Below are positions 44,791 to 54,757 of a stretch of DNA of 64,000 bases, in pieces. The first letter of the stretch is position 1, and the number at the start of each line of letters is the position of its first letter. Source of the stretch: Hoeflea ulvae. Its GTDB lineage: Bacteria > Pseudomonadota > Alphaproteobacteria > Rhizobiales > Rhizobiaceae. The notes under the pieces are model-generated. The model was given only the letters and a program-made list of their open reading frames with translations, did no database searches and was not told the origin of the DNA. The translations under genes were made by a program, and so were the position numbers. The DNA lies in contig NZ_JAOVZQ010000001.1 of the NCBI RefSeq assembly GCF_026619435.1, positions 3,975,501 through 4,039,500 of the forward strand. Reading direction: 5' to 3'.

Positions 44791-45759
44791 TCAACAACCA
44801 GTTTTCGCCGTCCGTGGCTGGCGCATGGCGATCAGCGGGTTGAACCCCGCCTGCGCCAGGGCGCGGGCTGCCATCACCGCCGCACAGAAAACCGGCAGGG
44901 CCACGAAAAGTTCCGCCATGCCGGGCCGGGTCATCAGCTGCGGTGCGATTGCGGCCATTGCGCCAGCGACAAAGCGCGACGCGAAGATGGCCAGGATGGC
45001 AATCAGCGAGACCACTTCGCCCTTCACCCTTATGCGGTTGTCCGGCAGGCGCGTGACCGCGGCATGACGCAACGACCACCAGCCGGCCGTGGCGCCGAGC
45101 GCCATGGCTCCCGCAAGCGCCGCCAGGCTGGTGCTGCTCAACCCGCCGACAAGCGCGGTGAGCAGCGAGCTTGCCACCAGCAGCACCGGCAACAGCATCA
45201 GCCGCCACAACGGCATGTCGCGATCACGCATGCGGCTGATCCCCAGTGCGATCAGCGCAACAAGCAGCGGCCACACCCAGATCGGCGCCGCTTGCGCGAT
45301 CTGCACCGCCGGAGACGCCGCCGCTGTGGCGGGTGACACGGCCGTGGCAGCGGTCGCTTCAGCCGGGCCGAACACCACCTCATGCATGATCCGGTCAGGC
45401 AGGAAGGTGAACAATCCGGCAATGCCGATGCCGCCGAAATAGAGGGATTTCACCACCCGCCGGTGACGGGCGAAATCACGCCGCCGCGCCGACCACACCA
45501 CCATGGCCGCGCCAAACAGCGTCAGCACCGACAGGAGATGGATCGGCGAGAAACCGTAAAACAGGTCGATCTCGTGGATCAGGAAGGTCGACAGCGCGGT
45601 GAGCACCATCAGCATGATCCACACCCGGCCGGCGATGCGATGGACATAGGTGCCCTTCCTGGCAAGCAGCATGGCGCCGCCAATCAGCGCTGCCGGGACA
45701 ACGGTGAAGACATGAAACTGGATGGCCGGACTGGCATCAAGAAGCGGTTCGAGCGTCAT
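44791..45759 (-). CDS. DUF2306-type membrane protein
   Basis: A 322-residue polytopic protein. The N-terminal part (VVPAALIGGAMLLARKGTYVHRIAGRVWIMLMV, with RRDFARHRRVVKSLYFGG) has the pattern of the DUF2306 membrane family; after an Ala-rich loop near residue 140 comes a second bundle of helices that may be a fused module. About eight to nine helices in all. Divergent from the LytTR regulator gene by 135 bp. In other bacteria LytTR regulators often flank small membrane genes which they control. Function unknown. Confidence 0.75.
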   Translation of the reverse strand: MTLEPLLDASPAIQFHVFTVVPAALIGGAMLLARKGTYVHRIAGRVWIMLMVLTALSTFLIHEIDLFYGFSPIHLLSVLTLFGAAMVVWSARRRDFARHRRVVKSLYFGGIGIAGLFTFLPDRIMHEVVFGPAEATAATAVSPATAAASPAVQIAQAAPIWVWPLLVALIALGISRMRDRDMPLWRLMLLPVLLVASSLLTALVGGLSSTSLAALAGAMALGATAGWWSLRHAAVTRLPDNRIRVKGEVVSLIAILAIFASRFVAGAMAAIAPQLMTRPGMAELFVALPVFCAAVMAARALAQAGFNPLIAMRQPRTAKTGC

Positions 45760-45894
45760 GGATAAATCCTCGTAAGCGGGGAGCGCGGTTGACAGAGGCC
45801 TGAAAACCCGCGATCCGGTGGGCTGATCTGCCGCTATCCGCCATCATCGGAGGCGGTTCTCAAGGCCATCTGCGTCTAATGACCGGAGAACTTC

Positions 45895-46779
45895 GTGAGC
45901 GACACATTGCTGCAATCCACGCTTCGTGAACTGCGCCTGCTGCTGAGCCGTCCGCGGCTGTGGCTGGTGTTTGCGCTGGTGGTCGGACTGTTCGTGCTGA
46001 CCGGTCCGTTCGGCAGCTACGAGCGGCTGCCGTTCCATTCGCGGCTCGGATACTGGCTGACGCTGCAAAGCTGCGCCTGGGGCTGCGCCCTGGTCAGCGT
46101 GTCGTTTTTCGATGTGGCGCTGACCCGGCACATCGCCCACCGGCTGACGCGGATGATGACGGGCGCGATTTTTGCGGCGCTGCCGATCGGATTCGTGGTG
46201 ACTGCGGTCAACGCCGCCGTGTTCCAGATGCCGTTCAACCTGGTCCGGCTTGGCGGCAATGTGCTGGTCGCGCTGCCGATCGGGATCGGATTTTGCCTGC
46301 TGGTCTGGCTCAGCCTGAGCAGCAGCGACGAGGTGACGATAGCGAAGCCGGCTGACGCTACCGTGCCGGAAACTGACCCGACGGCAGCCGGGCTGTCCGC
46401 GTCGCCACCTGCCGCCGCCTCTGCCTGCAGCCCTGAAGATGCCGTGGCGCAACGCCCGCCCTTGCTTGACCGTCTGCCGGTTGACAAGCGCGGAGTGCTG
46501 ATCCGGCTCGAAGTGCAGGACCATTATGTGCGGGTGGTCACCAGCCGGGGCAGCGAACTGCTGCTGATGCGGCTTGGCGACGCCATCGCCGAAGCCGGCC
46601 CCGGCCAGCAGGTGCACCGCTCGCACTGGGTGGCCGAGCACGAGGACAACGCGCTGCTGCGCGGCAATGGCAAGAACGGCAGGCTCAGTGTCAACGCCGC
46701 CGACGGGGCCGACGTGCCGGTGAGCCGCACCTTTGCGCCCCGGGTGCAAAGCTGGATCGGGCAGCGCGACAGCGTCTGA
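45895..46779 (+). CDS. membrane-bound LytTR family DNA-binding protein
   Basis: A 294-residue protein with four N-terminal membrane helices (about residues 22-150) and a C-terminal LytTR DNA-binding domain, seen as LIRLEVQDHYVRVVTSRGSELLLMRLGDAI and GQQVHRSHWVAEHEDN, typical of the beta-strand DNA-binding fold. It is a one-component, membrane-sensing regulator rather than a two-component receiver. Start GTG 45895 is the best placed. It is divergent from the DUF2306 protein gene and probably controls it. Confidence 0.85.
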   Translation: MSDTLLQSTLRELRLLLSRPRLWLVFALVVGLFVLTGPFGSYERLPFHSRLGYWLTLQSCAWGCALVSVSFFDVALTRHIAHRLTRMMTGAIFAALPIGFVVTAVNAAVFQMPFNLVRLGGNVLVALPIGIGFCLLVWLSLSSSDEVTIAKPADATVPETDPTAAGLSASPPAAASACSPEDAVAQRPPLLDRLPVDKRGVLIRLEVQDHYVRVVTSRGSELLLMRLGDAIAEAGPGQQVHRSHWVAEHEDNALLRGNGKNGRLSVNAADGADVPVSRTFAPRVQSWIGQRDSV

Positions 46780-46980
46780 CAGGGCCCGTCTCCGGTCAGG
46801 GCCGGAAGATTGGGCGACGGCCGAACCGGGGCCGCTGAATTGGATTGACGCCGCCGCGGCGCCTGATAACGTCCGTTGGCTGCACGCATTGAGCCCGCCA
46901 TCCGCGGCAATCGACGTAGCGGTTCCGGCGCGCCCCGGGGCAGACGCGCCGAACCTTTTTCAGCCTCCTCGGAGACGTCC

Positions 46981-47337
46981 ATGAAATTGACTTCACTCTG
47001 GCTTGCCGGCCTGATGATTGCCGGTCAGATCACGCTTGCCTGTGCCGATCCTTCGGGAACCTACGACATCGCCGGAACCAATCCCGACGGTGGCACCTAT
47101 GAGGCCACCGTGCTCGTCGCCGGGATCGGCGACACCTTTTCCCTGACCTACACGCTTGAAGACGGAACCAAGCTCGAGGGCACGGCGATCGGCGACGACA
47201 CGGTTCTTGCCATCGGCTATATCCAGGACGAAACCTCGGGTGTGGCGCTGATGTTCAGCGACGAGGGAACCTGGCAGGGCGTGTGGTCCTATCTCGGCTC
47301 CAAGGCACTCGGCATGGAAACCTGGACGCCGCAATAG
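46981..47337 (+). CDS. small secreted protein of unknown function
   Basis: A 118-residue exported protein. Signal peptide 1-22 (MKLTSLWLAGLMIAGQITLACA), then a compact beta-rich domain starting DPSGTYDIAGTNPDGGTYEATV. Gly and Thr are abundant, in short alternating strands such as GDTFSLTYTLEDGTKLEGTAI, which suggests a small beta-barrel or lipocalin-like fold. ATG 46981 has GGAG six bases upstream. No family recognised; similar rhizobial proteins exist. Perhaps co-transcribed with the cytochrome gene that follows. Confidence 0.72.
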   Translation: MKLTSLWLAGLMIAGQITLACADPSGTYDIAGTNPDGGTYEATVLVAGIGDTFSLTYTLEDGTKLEGTAIGDDTVLAIGYIQDETSGVALMFSDEGTWQGVWSYLGSKALGMETWTPQ

Positions 47338-47448
47338 GCTTTTGCGCCCCATTGATCCTGATCAGGGCGGCGTGCTCTCATGCGCGGTAGAGCGCTTCAT
47401 CGCTGGGTGGAAGCGCTCGACCCACACTGCCCTGCAAGGAGATGCGCG

Positions 47449-47760
47449 ATGCTCAGATTGCTGTTTGCCGGACTGATGCTGACCGCGCCGGTCTGTGCCC
47501 AGGCGGCCGGGACCGCTGCTGTGGCGCGCGGCGAAAAGGTGGTCGATGAATGGTGCCGCGACTGCCATGTCGCGGACGGCCAGGACCCCGGCGCAGACAT
47601 GGCGCCGCCCTATGCCGATCTGGTCAATGTCGAAGGCCGCGACCGCGCCTGGTTCGAGGCCTTTCTCGAGGCCGACCATTTCCCGATGACCACCTTCCGG
47701 CTGTTCGACCATGAAAAGGCCGATGTGGTGGAATATCTGTTGTCGCTGCAGCGGAAATAG
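47449..47760 (+). CDS. periplasmic cytochrome c family protein
   Basis: A 103-residue exported protein with a signal peptide of about 20 residues (ends AQAAG) and one haem-binding motif CRDCH (Cys36, Cys39, His40), the only CxxCH. The distal Met is probably in DHFPMTTFRLF. It is a small class I cytochrome c that carries electrons in the periplasm. Start 47449 has AAGGAG upstream. No oxidase or dehydrogenase gene is adjacent, so its partner is unknown. Confidence 0.85.
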   Translation: MLRLLFAGLMLTAPVCAQAAGTAAVARGEKVVDEWCRDCHVADGQDPGADMAPPYADLVNVEGRDRAWFEAFLEADHFPMTTFRLFDHEKADVVEYLLSLQRK

Positions 47761-47814
47761 CTGGAGGACGATCCCGGGCCGGCGGGGCTCAAGCGCGCCG
47801 CCATCCAGGCGCGG

Positions 47815-48906
47815 TCAGGCCGCCGCGACTCGTGCGGGCACCGGCAAGGGGCTGCTCACCACCGCGGGTGCGGAACGGCCAAACAGCCTGCAGGAGAGAT
47901 AATAGGCCAGCGAGACGATCAGGATCGACGCATAGCCGTCCACTGCATAATGCCAGCCAAGATAGACCGAGCTTGCCAGCACGAAGCCGACATAGGCAAA
48001 GGCAAGCACGCCGAGCCGCCGCGAATAGCTGGCCAAAAACAGCGCGTTCATGGTGATCAGCGCCACATGCACGCTGGGGAAAGCCGAGATGCCGCCGCCG
48101 ATGCCGGGCTCGCCACGCTCATAGAGCAGCCAGAGATAGCGCTGGAAATCGGCCGCGGACTTGTCCGTGCCGCTGCCGGCCAGAAAGGCCATCTGTTCGC
48201 CAAAGCGGGCCACATCGCCGGTAACATCGCCGTAAAAGGCGGGTCCTGCAGACAGGAACATGTTGGCGAGAATATTGCCGCAGACAATCCAGACAAACAA
48301 AAACATCGCCAGATACTGCATCCGCACCCGTTCGGCGCGCGGCGAGGTCACCACAAAGAACAGCGAGCCGAAGCAGATCACGTGCCAGAAGAAATTGTAG
48401 TTGATCTCGACGATGGAAAGCACCGCCGGATCGGCTGCAACCGCATAGAGATAGCGCCACGGCGCCAGGCCGAAATGCAGGAACCGGTCGGCATCGGCCA
48501 TCAACCGGTCATAGGGAAAGCCGCCCTGGATATTGGCGAAGGAGATCTTGATCGAGGTGAAGGTGCCTTGAAACAGAACGATTGCGGATGTGAGCGCGAT
48601 GCCCGACACCAGCGCCGCCATCCGTTTGGCGGAAAAGCTGCGCCGGAACGCCAGCCGGCGGCGGCTGTTGAACCGGTGAACGACACGCGCCACATCGAAC
48701 ATGATCACCACGGCCGGCATGAAAATGGCGAAGGTCCAGACCCCGGGCACGACATAGGCCGAATGCGAGGTCTGGCCCAATTGACCGAACGCCGCGAGAT
48801 AGAGCAGGCCGAAGGCGGTGTAGCCGATGACCGTGACATAGAACCAGGCATCCGCGCGCAAACGCCCGAGCACTCCGGAAAGGAAGGTCTCCTGGCTTTG
48901 GATCAT
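47815..48906 (-). CDS. PAP2 superfamily membrane protein
   Basis: A 363-residue integral membrane protein with about eight helices. The PAP2/lipid phosphatase active-site motifs are GGGISAFPSVHVALITM (containing the PSxH motif) and GWHYAVDGYASIL (the last catalytic His). The N-terminal helical region is longer than in simple PAP2 enzymes, and the position of the motifs resembles the inositol-phosphotransferase-like Aur1/Ipt1 group. It would hydrolyse or transfer lipid-linked phosphates at the membrane. Start could be ATG 48906 or 48909. Confidence 0.85.
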   Translation of the reverse strand: MIQSQETFLSGVLGRLRADAWFYVTVIGYTAFGLLYLAAFGQLGQTSHSAYVVPGVWTFAIFMPAVVIMFDVARVVHRFNSRRRLAFRRSFSAKRMAALVSGIALTSAIVLFQGTFTSIKISFANIQGGFPYDRLMADADRFLHFGLAPWRYLYAVAADPAVLSIVEINYNFFWHVICFGSLFFVVTSPRAERVRMQYLAMFLFVWIVCGNILANMFLSAGPAFYGDVTGDVARFGEQMAFLAGSGTDKSAADFQRYLWLLYERGEPGIGGGISAFPSVHVALITMNALFLASYSRRLGVLAFAYVGFVLASSVYLGWHYAVDGYASILIVSLAYYLSCRLFGRSAPAVVSSPLPVPARVAAA

Positions 48907-48909
48907 CAT

Positions 48910-49361
48910 AAAACCCGACTTTCTAGGATCAACACAGTGCCGTCAGCCTGACGAAAACCTTTTGATAAAATGTGAACGATCCCGGATTTCCGGCTCATGC
49001 GCTGTGGCCGGCCCCCTGCTCGCAGCCTCCTGGCTCCGCCCGGGCCGTGATCCGGACTGGCACGAGCAGCCATCACAGATTCGACATGCTTGCCGCGCAT
49101 CGCCGCCCTCAGCCAAAAGAATCGGACTACCGCTTCCGGCCAGCCCGCGAAATGTGATCAGAACATGGCGCATCATCAACCGCCAGGAAAGGCTGGATCA
49201 ACGCACGCCGCCATGACCGCCGCGGGCCAGGTCGGTAACCTCCCGCGCCAGAACCAGGCGTTCCCATAGGACGCACCCGCCCACGCGCGCATCCGCAAGC
49301 AGCGCATCAACACCGAAGCCGGCCACCCCGGCCCGCGCCTCAACCAGGAAATCCATCCGAC
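48910..49361. other. intergenic region, no gene seen
   Basis: Between the divergent PAP2 and DUF3313-like genes. Overlapping open frames encode Arg/Pro-rich sequence without family resemblance. No repeat, RNA or promoter was convincing. Confidence 0.45.
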
Positions 49362-49464
49362 ATGATTGAACCAGACATCTCTGCCGCAGGCACCCGCGCG
49401 GCCGCACCCGCCCGCGGGCCGAAACGCACACCGGCGAAAACCGCGATGATGTCCGGCTGCATGC

Positions 49465-50265
49465 TTGCGGCCGCGGCCACTGGCGACCTCCTGCGCCAGC
49501 GTGGATCTGACCGAATCCGGCGCGCTGTCATCCTATGACAATCTCGGCAGGACAACCGGGCAGATGGCAAAATCGCGCAGCTATGTCGACAAGCCTGCGG
49601 TGACGGCCGCCAGGACCGTGCGCATCCTGCCCGCCTCCTTTTCGGCGAGTGCTGCCGGCCGGATCGGCAAAGCGCAGGATCGGGACCTGGTCAGCAATGC
49701 GCTCGACCGGGCGATCTGCGTGGCGCTGAGCGACAGATATGTGATCGTGGCGGCTGACCAGCCCGCTGATCTGACGGTGCGCAACGTCATTACCGGCATC
49801 ATCGCGACCAACAAGGCTGCCGCCGGCGTGTCGACCGCGGTGTCGCTGGGCAGCAGTTTCGTGCTGCCGGTCAGCGTGCCGCGCCTGCCCTTCGGCCTCG
49901 GCGGCCTGGCCGTGGAAGGCGAAGTGACCGGGCGTGAGGACACGCAGCTCGCCGCCATGGTCTGGGCCAAGGGCGCCAACGCGATCACCAACAAGCCGCG
50001 CCTGTCCGAAGTCGGCGATGCCTATGCGCTGGCCGCCGCCTATGGCGACAGTTTCTCCAAACTGCTGATCAAGGGCCAGATGCCCGCGGCGATGGACCTC
50101 AGCCTGCCCTCGGGCCAGCGGATCAATGCCTTCTTCGGCGGCAAGCCCAAATATGCCGCCTGCGACAGCTTTGGCCGCGCCCCGGGTGTACCCGGCATGG
50201 TCGCCGGCATGGTCGGCGCCCCACCGGAATGGACCGACAGTGCGAGGGGGCAAGCGCGGAGGTAA
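49465..50265 (+). CDS. DUF3313-like lipoprotein, N-terminal signal probably disrupted
   Basis: The main frame (about 266 residues) begins at a TTG inside a stretch giving LATSCASVDLTESGALSSYD, where LATSC resembles a lipobox. The body (DKPAVTAARTVRILPASFS, VNVITGIIA-like strand and EGEVTGREDTQLAAMVW) fits DUF3313 lipoproteins of the outer membrane. No proper signal peptide precedes the lipobox in this frame; a hydrophobic stretch MMSGCMLAAAA lies in another frame just upstream (49446), and dropping one base near 49480 would join them. So the start is likely frameshifted. Family assignment is moderate. Confidence 0.65.
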   Translation: MRPRPLATSCASVDLTESGALSSYDNLGRTTGQMAKSRSYVDKPAVTAARTVRILPASFSASAAGRIGKAQDRDLVSNALDRAICVALSDRYVIVAADQPADLTVRNVITGIIATNKAAAGVSTAVSLGSSFVLPVSVPRLPFGLGGLAVEGEVTGREDTQLAAMVWAKGANAITNKPRLSEVGDAYALAAAYGDSFSKLLIKGQMPAAMDLSLPSGQRINAFFGGKPKYAACDSFGRAPGVPGMVAGMVGAPPEWTDSARGQARR

Positions 50266-50319
50266 AAGGCGGTTCGGCGGGTTGCAGCCGGACGGGCCTG
50301 GCCGGCCCGCCGAGCCGTA

Positions 50320-50415
50320 TCACGCCTTCTCCAGCCGCTCCGCGATCCAGATCTTGATCAGCGCCTGCCGGGTCACGCCAAGACGCCGGGCTTCGGTGTC
50401 GAGGCGATAGTCGTA
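50320..50415 (-). pseudogene. C-terminal remnant of a BrnA/CopG-type antitoxin
   Basis: About 32 codons encode YDYRLDTEARRLGVTRQA and LIKIWIAERLEKA, the conserved end of BrnA/CopG-type ribbon-helix-helix antitoxins. Upstream of the remnant the frame runs into palindromic repeat sequence (from 50458), so the rest of the antitoxin and any BrnT-like toxin gene are gone. It is a decayed toxin-antitoxin locus rather than a working gene. Confidence 0.7.
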
Positions 50416-50457
50416 CGGATGCCGGAAGCTTGTAGCTAAGTGGTTGCTGCTGGTACC

Positions 50458-50619
50458 AACCTCCCCCTTGAGGGGAGGTCGGCGATCGGCGCGCGTAGTG
50501 CGACGGAGCCGGGTGGGGGTCCATTGGGTCGGCCTGACAAATACCCCCACCCGGATCTTCTGCGCCGTCCGCTTCGCGCCCGGCTTGCTTCTCCGACCTC
50601 CCCTCATGGGGGAGGTTGG
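50458..50619. repeat. composite inverted-repeat element
   Basis: Ends AACCTCCCCCTTGAGGGGAG and CTCCCCTCATGGGGGAGGTT are inverted. The inner sequence contains GGTGGGGGT / ACCCCCACC arms. Same CTCCCC-GGGGAG core type as the element at 20529-20669. Confidence 0.75.
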
Positions 50620-50655
50620 GGAGCCCTCGGGCTCCAAGGTGACGCGCGCGGTATC

Positions 50656-50801
50656 CGTCATCCTGGCCTTGAGCCGGGATCCAGTGGGCGAGCGTCCGCG
50701 AGCCGCGAGACCCCTTTGCATCCGTTATGACAGAGTCCCAAACGAGTCCCTCACCGCGTCGACACGCGGTGGCTGGATCCCGGCTCAAGGCCGGGATGAC
50801 G
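50656..50801. repeat. dispersed inverted-repeat element, copy B
   Basis: CGTCATCCTGGCCTTGAGCC at the left is inverted in GGCTCAAGGCCGGGATGACG at the right, with GGATCCAG/CTGGATCC just inside. Best-conserved copy of the family in this window. Confidence 0.85.
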
Positions 50802-51025
50802 GCGTCGTAGAAGGAAAACCGAACAAAGGGGAGCAGGCCCCGGCATATGTGCTCCCCGAATTTCCCCTGAACAACGCCCTTTTGGGGTTTCGCCCGCGCC
50901 AACATTTCCCTATAAGCCGCGTCTAGCCTTTGATTTTGCGCATGGCCTCTCCCGACCCGAATCTTTTGAGTGGATTCCCGGCGGGGGATTTTTTGCGCGA
51001 CGCTTGTTAGAATCGGACCCGGACC

Positions 51026-54000
51026 ATGCCAAAACGCAATGATATCAAGTCGATCCTCATCATCGGTGCGGGACCGATTGTTATCGGGCAGGCCTGTGAA
51101 TTCGACTATTCCGGCACCCAGGCCGTCAAGGCGTTGAAGGAAGAGGGCTACCGGGTCATCCTGGTCAACTCCAACCCGGCCACCATCATGACCGATCCGG
51201 GCCTGGCCGACGCCACCTATATCGAGCCGATCACGCCGGAAGTCGTGGCCAAGATCATTGCGCGCGAACGCCCCGACGCCCTGCTGCCGACCATGGGCGG
51301 CCAGACCGCGCTCAACACGGCGCTTTCGCTCAAGCGCATGGGCGTGCTCGAGCGCTACAATGTCGAGATGATCGGCGCCAAGCCGGCGGCCATCGACATG
51401 GCCGAAGACCGGGCGCTGTTTCGCGAGGCAATGACCCGCATCGGGCTCGAGACCCCGCGCTCGTTTTTGGCCAATGCCACCGAGATCAAGGACACCGACC
51501 GCAAGCTGCACGAAGCCGAACGGGCGCTGTTGCGCGAGAAGCTTTCGGGCGACGATCTCGATGCCGCGCTCGACGAGCTGGAAAACACCTGGAACCTGGG
51601 CGAATCCGACCGCAAGCAGCGCTATATGAGCCACGCCATGGCCCAGGCCGCCAAGGCGCTCGACCAGATCGGCCTGCCGGCCATCATCCGCCCCTCCTTT
51701 ACCATGGGCGGCACCGGCGGCGGCATCGCCTATAACCGCTCGGAATTCTACGACATCATCGAAAGCGGGCTCGATGCCTCGCCGACCACCGAAGTGCTGA
51801 TCGAGGAATCGGTGCTGGGCTGGAAGGAATACGAGATGGAGGTGGTGCGCGACACCGCCGACAACTGCATCATCATCTGCTCGATCGAGAACATCGACCC
51901 GATGGGCGTGCACACCGGTGATTCGATCACCGTGGCCCCGGCACTGACGCTCACCGACAAGGAATACCAGATCATGCGCAACGCCTCGATCGCGGTGTTG
52001 CGCGAGATCGGGGTGGAGACCGGCGGCTCCAACGTGCAGTTCGCCGTCAACCCGGCAGACGGCCGCCTGGTGGTGATCGAGATGAATCCGCGGGTATCGC
52101 GCTCTAGCGCGCTGGCCTCGAAAGCCACCGGCTTCCCGATTGCCAAGGTCGCAGCCAAGCTTGCCGTCGGCTACACGCTGGACGAGCTCGAAAACGACAT
52201 CACGCAGGGCGCCACCCCGGCCTCGTTCGAACCTTCGATCGACTATGTGGTCACCAAGATCCCGCGCTTCGCATTCGAGAAATTCCCCGGCGCCGAGCCG
52301 ACGCTGACCACGGCAATGAAATCGGTCGGCGAAGTCATGGCAATCGGCCGGACATTTGCCGAAAGCCTGCAAAAGGCGCTGCGCGGTCTTGAGACCGGAC
52401 TCACCGGGCTCGACGAGATCGAGATCCCGGGACTGGGCGAAGGCGACGACGACAACGCCATCAAGGCCGCCATCGGCGTGCCGACGCCGGACCGGCTGCG
52501 CATGGTGGCCCAGGCCCTGCGGCTGGGCATGAGTTCAGCCGATGTGCACGCCATCTGCAAGATCGATCCCTGGTTTCTGGAACAGATCGAGGCGATCCTT
52601 GCGATGGAAGCCCGCATCCGCGAACACGGCATTCCGGCGGATGCGGAAAACCTGCGGCTGGTCAAGTCGATGGGCTTCTCCGACGCGCGGCTGGGTTCGC
52701 TCACCGGCAAGCGCGGCCCGGAAGTGGCCAAGCTGCGCCGCGCCTTGGGCGTGCGCCCGGTCTACAAGCGGATCGACACCTGTGCTGCCGAATTCGCTTC
52801 GCCCACAGCCTATATGTATTCGACCTACGAGATGCCCTTTGCCGGCGCGCTGGCCTGCGAGGCCCGCGTGTCCGACCGCCAGAAGGTGGTGATCCTCGGC
52901 GGCGGCCCCAACCGAGATCGGCCAGGGCATCGAGTTCGACTATTGCTGCTGCCATGCCGCCTTCGCGCTGAAGGATGCCGGCTATGAGGCGATCATGGTC
53001 AACTGCAATCCGGAAACCGTGTCGACCGATTACGACACCTCCGACCGGCTCTATTTCGAGCCGCTGACCGATGAGGACGTGCTCGAGATCCTCACCAAGG
53101 AACAGGAGGCGGGCACGCTCAAGGGCGTCATCGTCCAGCTTGGCGGCCAGACCCCGCTGAAGCTGGCAGACGCGCTGGAAAAGGCCGGCATCCCGATCCT
53201 GGGCACCGCGCCCGACATGATCGATCTCGCCGAGGACCGCGACCGCTTCCAGAAGCTGTTGCACAAGCTTGACCTGGTCCAGCCCAACAACGGCATCGCC
53301 TATTCGGTCGAACAGGCCCGGCTGGTCGCCACCGAGATCGGCTTCCCGCTGGTGGTGCGCCCGTCCTATGTGCTTGGCGGCCGCGCCATGCAGATCATCC
53401 GTGACGAGGCCAATCTGTCCAACTACCTGCTCGGCACCGTGCCGGAGCTGGTGCCCGAGGACATCAAGGCGCGCTATCCCAACGACAAGACCGGCCAGAT
53501 CAACACCCTGCTCGGCACCAACCCGCTGTTGTTCGACACCTATCTGACCAATGCCATCGAGGTCGATGTCGATTGCCTCTGCGATGGCGAGAGCGTCAAT
53601 GTCACCGGCATCATGGAGCATATCGAGGAAGCCGGCATTCACTCCGGCGATTCCGCCTGCTCGCTGCCGGTGCACACACTGTCGGCCGAAATGGTCGACC
53701 GGCTCGAGGTGCAGACCATTGCACTGGCCCGGGCGCTCAATGTCGGCGGGTTGATGAATGTGCAATATGCCATCAAGGACGACGTCATCTACGTGCTCGA
53801 GGTCAATCCACGCGCCTCGCGCACGGTGCCCTTCGTGGCCAAGACCGTCGGCTCGCCGATTGCCAAGGTGGCGACACGGGTGATGACCGGCGAGAAGCTG
53901 GCTGACGCCTTCGCCGCCTATGGCGAGGTGCCCAATCACCGCACCCTGACCCATATCGCGGTGAAAGAAGCCGTCTTCCCCTTCGCAAAGTTCCCCGGCG

Positions 54001-54518
54001 TCGACACGTTGCTCGGTCCCGAAATGCGCTCGACCGGCGAGGTTATGGGGCTCGACCGCGATTACGCGCTTGCCTTCGCCAAGGCGCAGCTCGGCGCCAG
54101 CAATGATCTGCCGCGCTCGGGCACGGTGTTCGTCTCTGTCCGCGACGAGGACAAGCCGCGGGTGATCGAGGCAATCCGCATCCTGGTCGACAACGGTTTC
54201 AAGGTGATGGCCACGTCCGGCACCGCCGACTTCCTCAAGGACAAGGGTTTCGAGGTCGAACGCGTCAACAAGGTGATGGAAGGCCGTCCGCATATCGAGG
54301 ACGCGATCCGCAATCGTCAGGTACAACTGGTGATCAACACCACCGAAGGCGCCAAGACCATCTCGGATTCCAAATCGCTGCGCCGCGCGGCGCTGATGCA
54401 GAAGGTGCCCTATTTCACCACCATGGCCGGCAGCCTCTCGACGGCGCAAGCCATCGCCGCGCTGAAGGCCGGAAACCTGGAAGTGCACCCGCTGCAGAGC
54501 TATTTCCCGACGGCGTGA
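51026..54518 (+). CDS. carB: carbamoyl-phosphate synthase large subunit, interrupted by a +1 frameshift
   Basis: CarB makes carbamoyl phosphate from ammonia, bicarbonate and two ATP for arginine and pyrimidines. The first frame is normal from [23 protein letters not shown] up to [11 protein letters not shown], then out of frame; the second resumes in [17 protein letters not shown] and continues to the end (both ATP-grasp halves, oligomerisation and MGS-like allosteric domains). Removing the A at 52915 (CCG[A]GATCGG) restores [18 protein letters not shown], the exact family sequence, and gives 1163 residues, the usual length. As the gene is otherwise intact and normally indispensable, a sequencing or assembly error is likely. 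Confidence 0.96.
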
Positions 54519-54555
54519 GGAGATTGCGTTTGGGGGCTTGACGCACCCGACATCT

Positions 54556-54695
54556 CGTCATCCCGGCCTTGAGCCGGGATCCAGTCACCGCGCGTCTGCG
54601 CGGTGGGAAACTCTACCGATGGCACCGGCTATAGGCAGAGTCATCCGGCTCGCCGACGCTCGCCGCTGGATACCGGATCGGGGTCCGGCATGACG
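54556..54695. repeat. dispersed inverted-repeat element, copy C
   Basis: Starts CGTCATCCCGGCCTTGAGCC, close to copy B, and ends GGATCGGGGTCCGGCATGACG-like, closer to copy A. It lies between carB and the SRPBCC gene and contains no gene. Confidence 0.8.
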
Positions 54696-54757
54696 GAGGC
54701 GGCATTCGCATTCCGACAACCAAGCAACGGATCGTTTGCGTGGTAGAGGACCAAGCC

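Larger units (their letters stand above)
50416..51025. other. repeat-filled intergenic region before carB
   Basis: Two repeat elements (50458-50619 and 50656-50801) fill most of it. The remaining 220 bases before carB presumably hold its promoter; no leader peptide, riboswitch or terminator was seen. Short open frames inside derive from the repeats. Confidence 0.6.
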
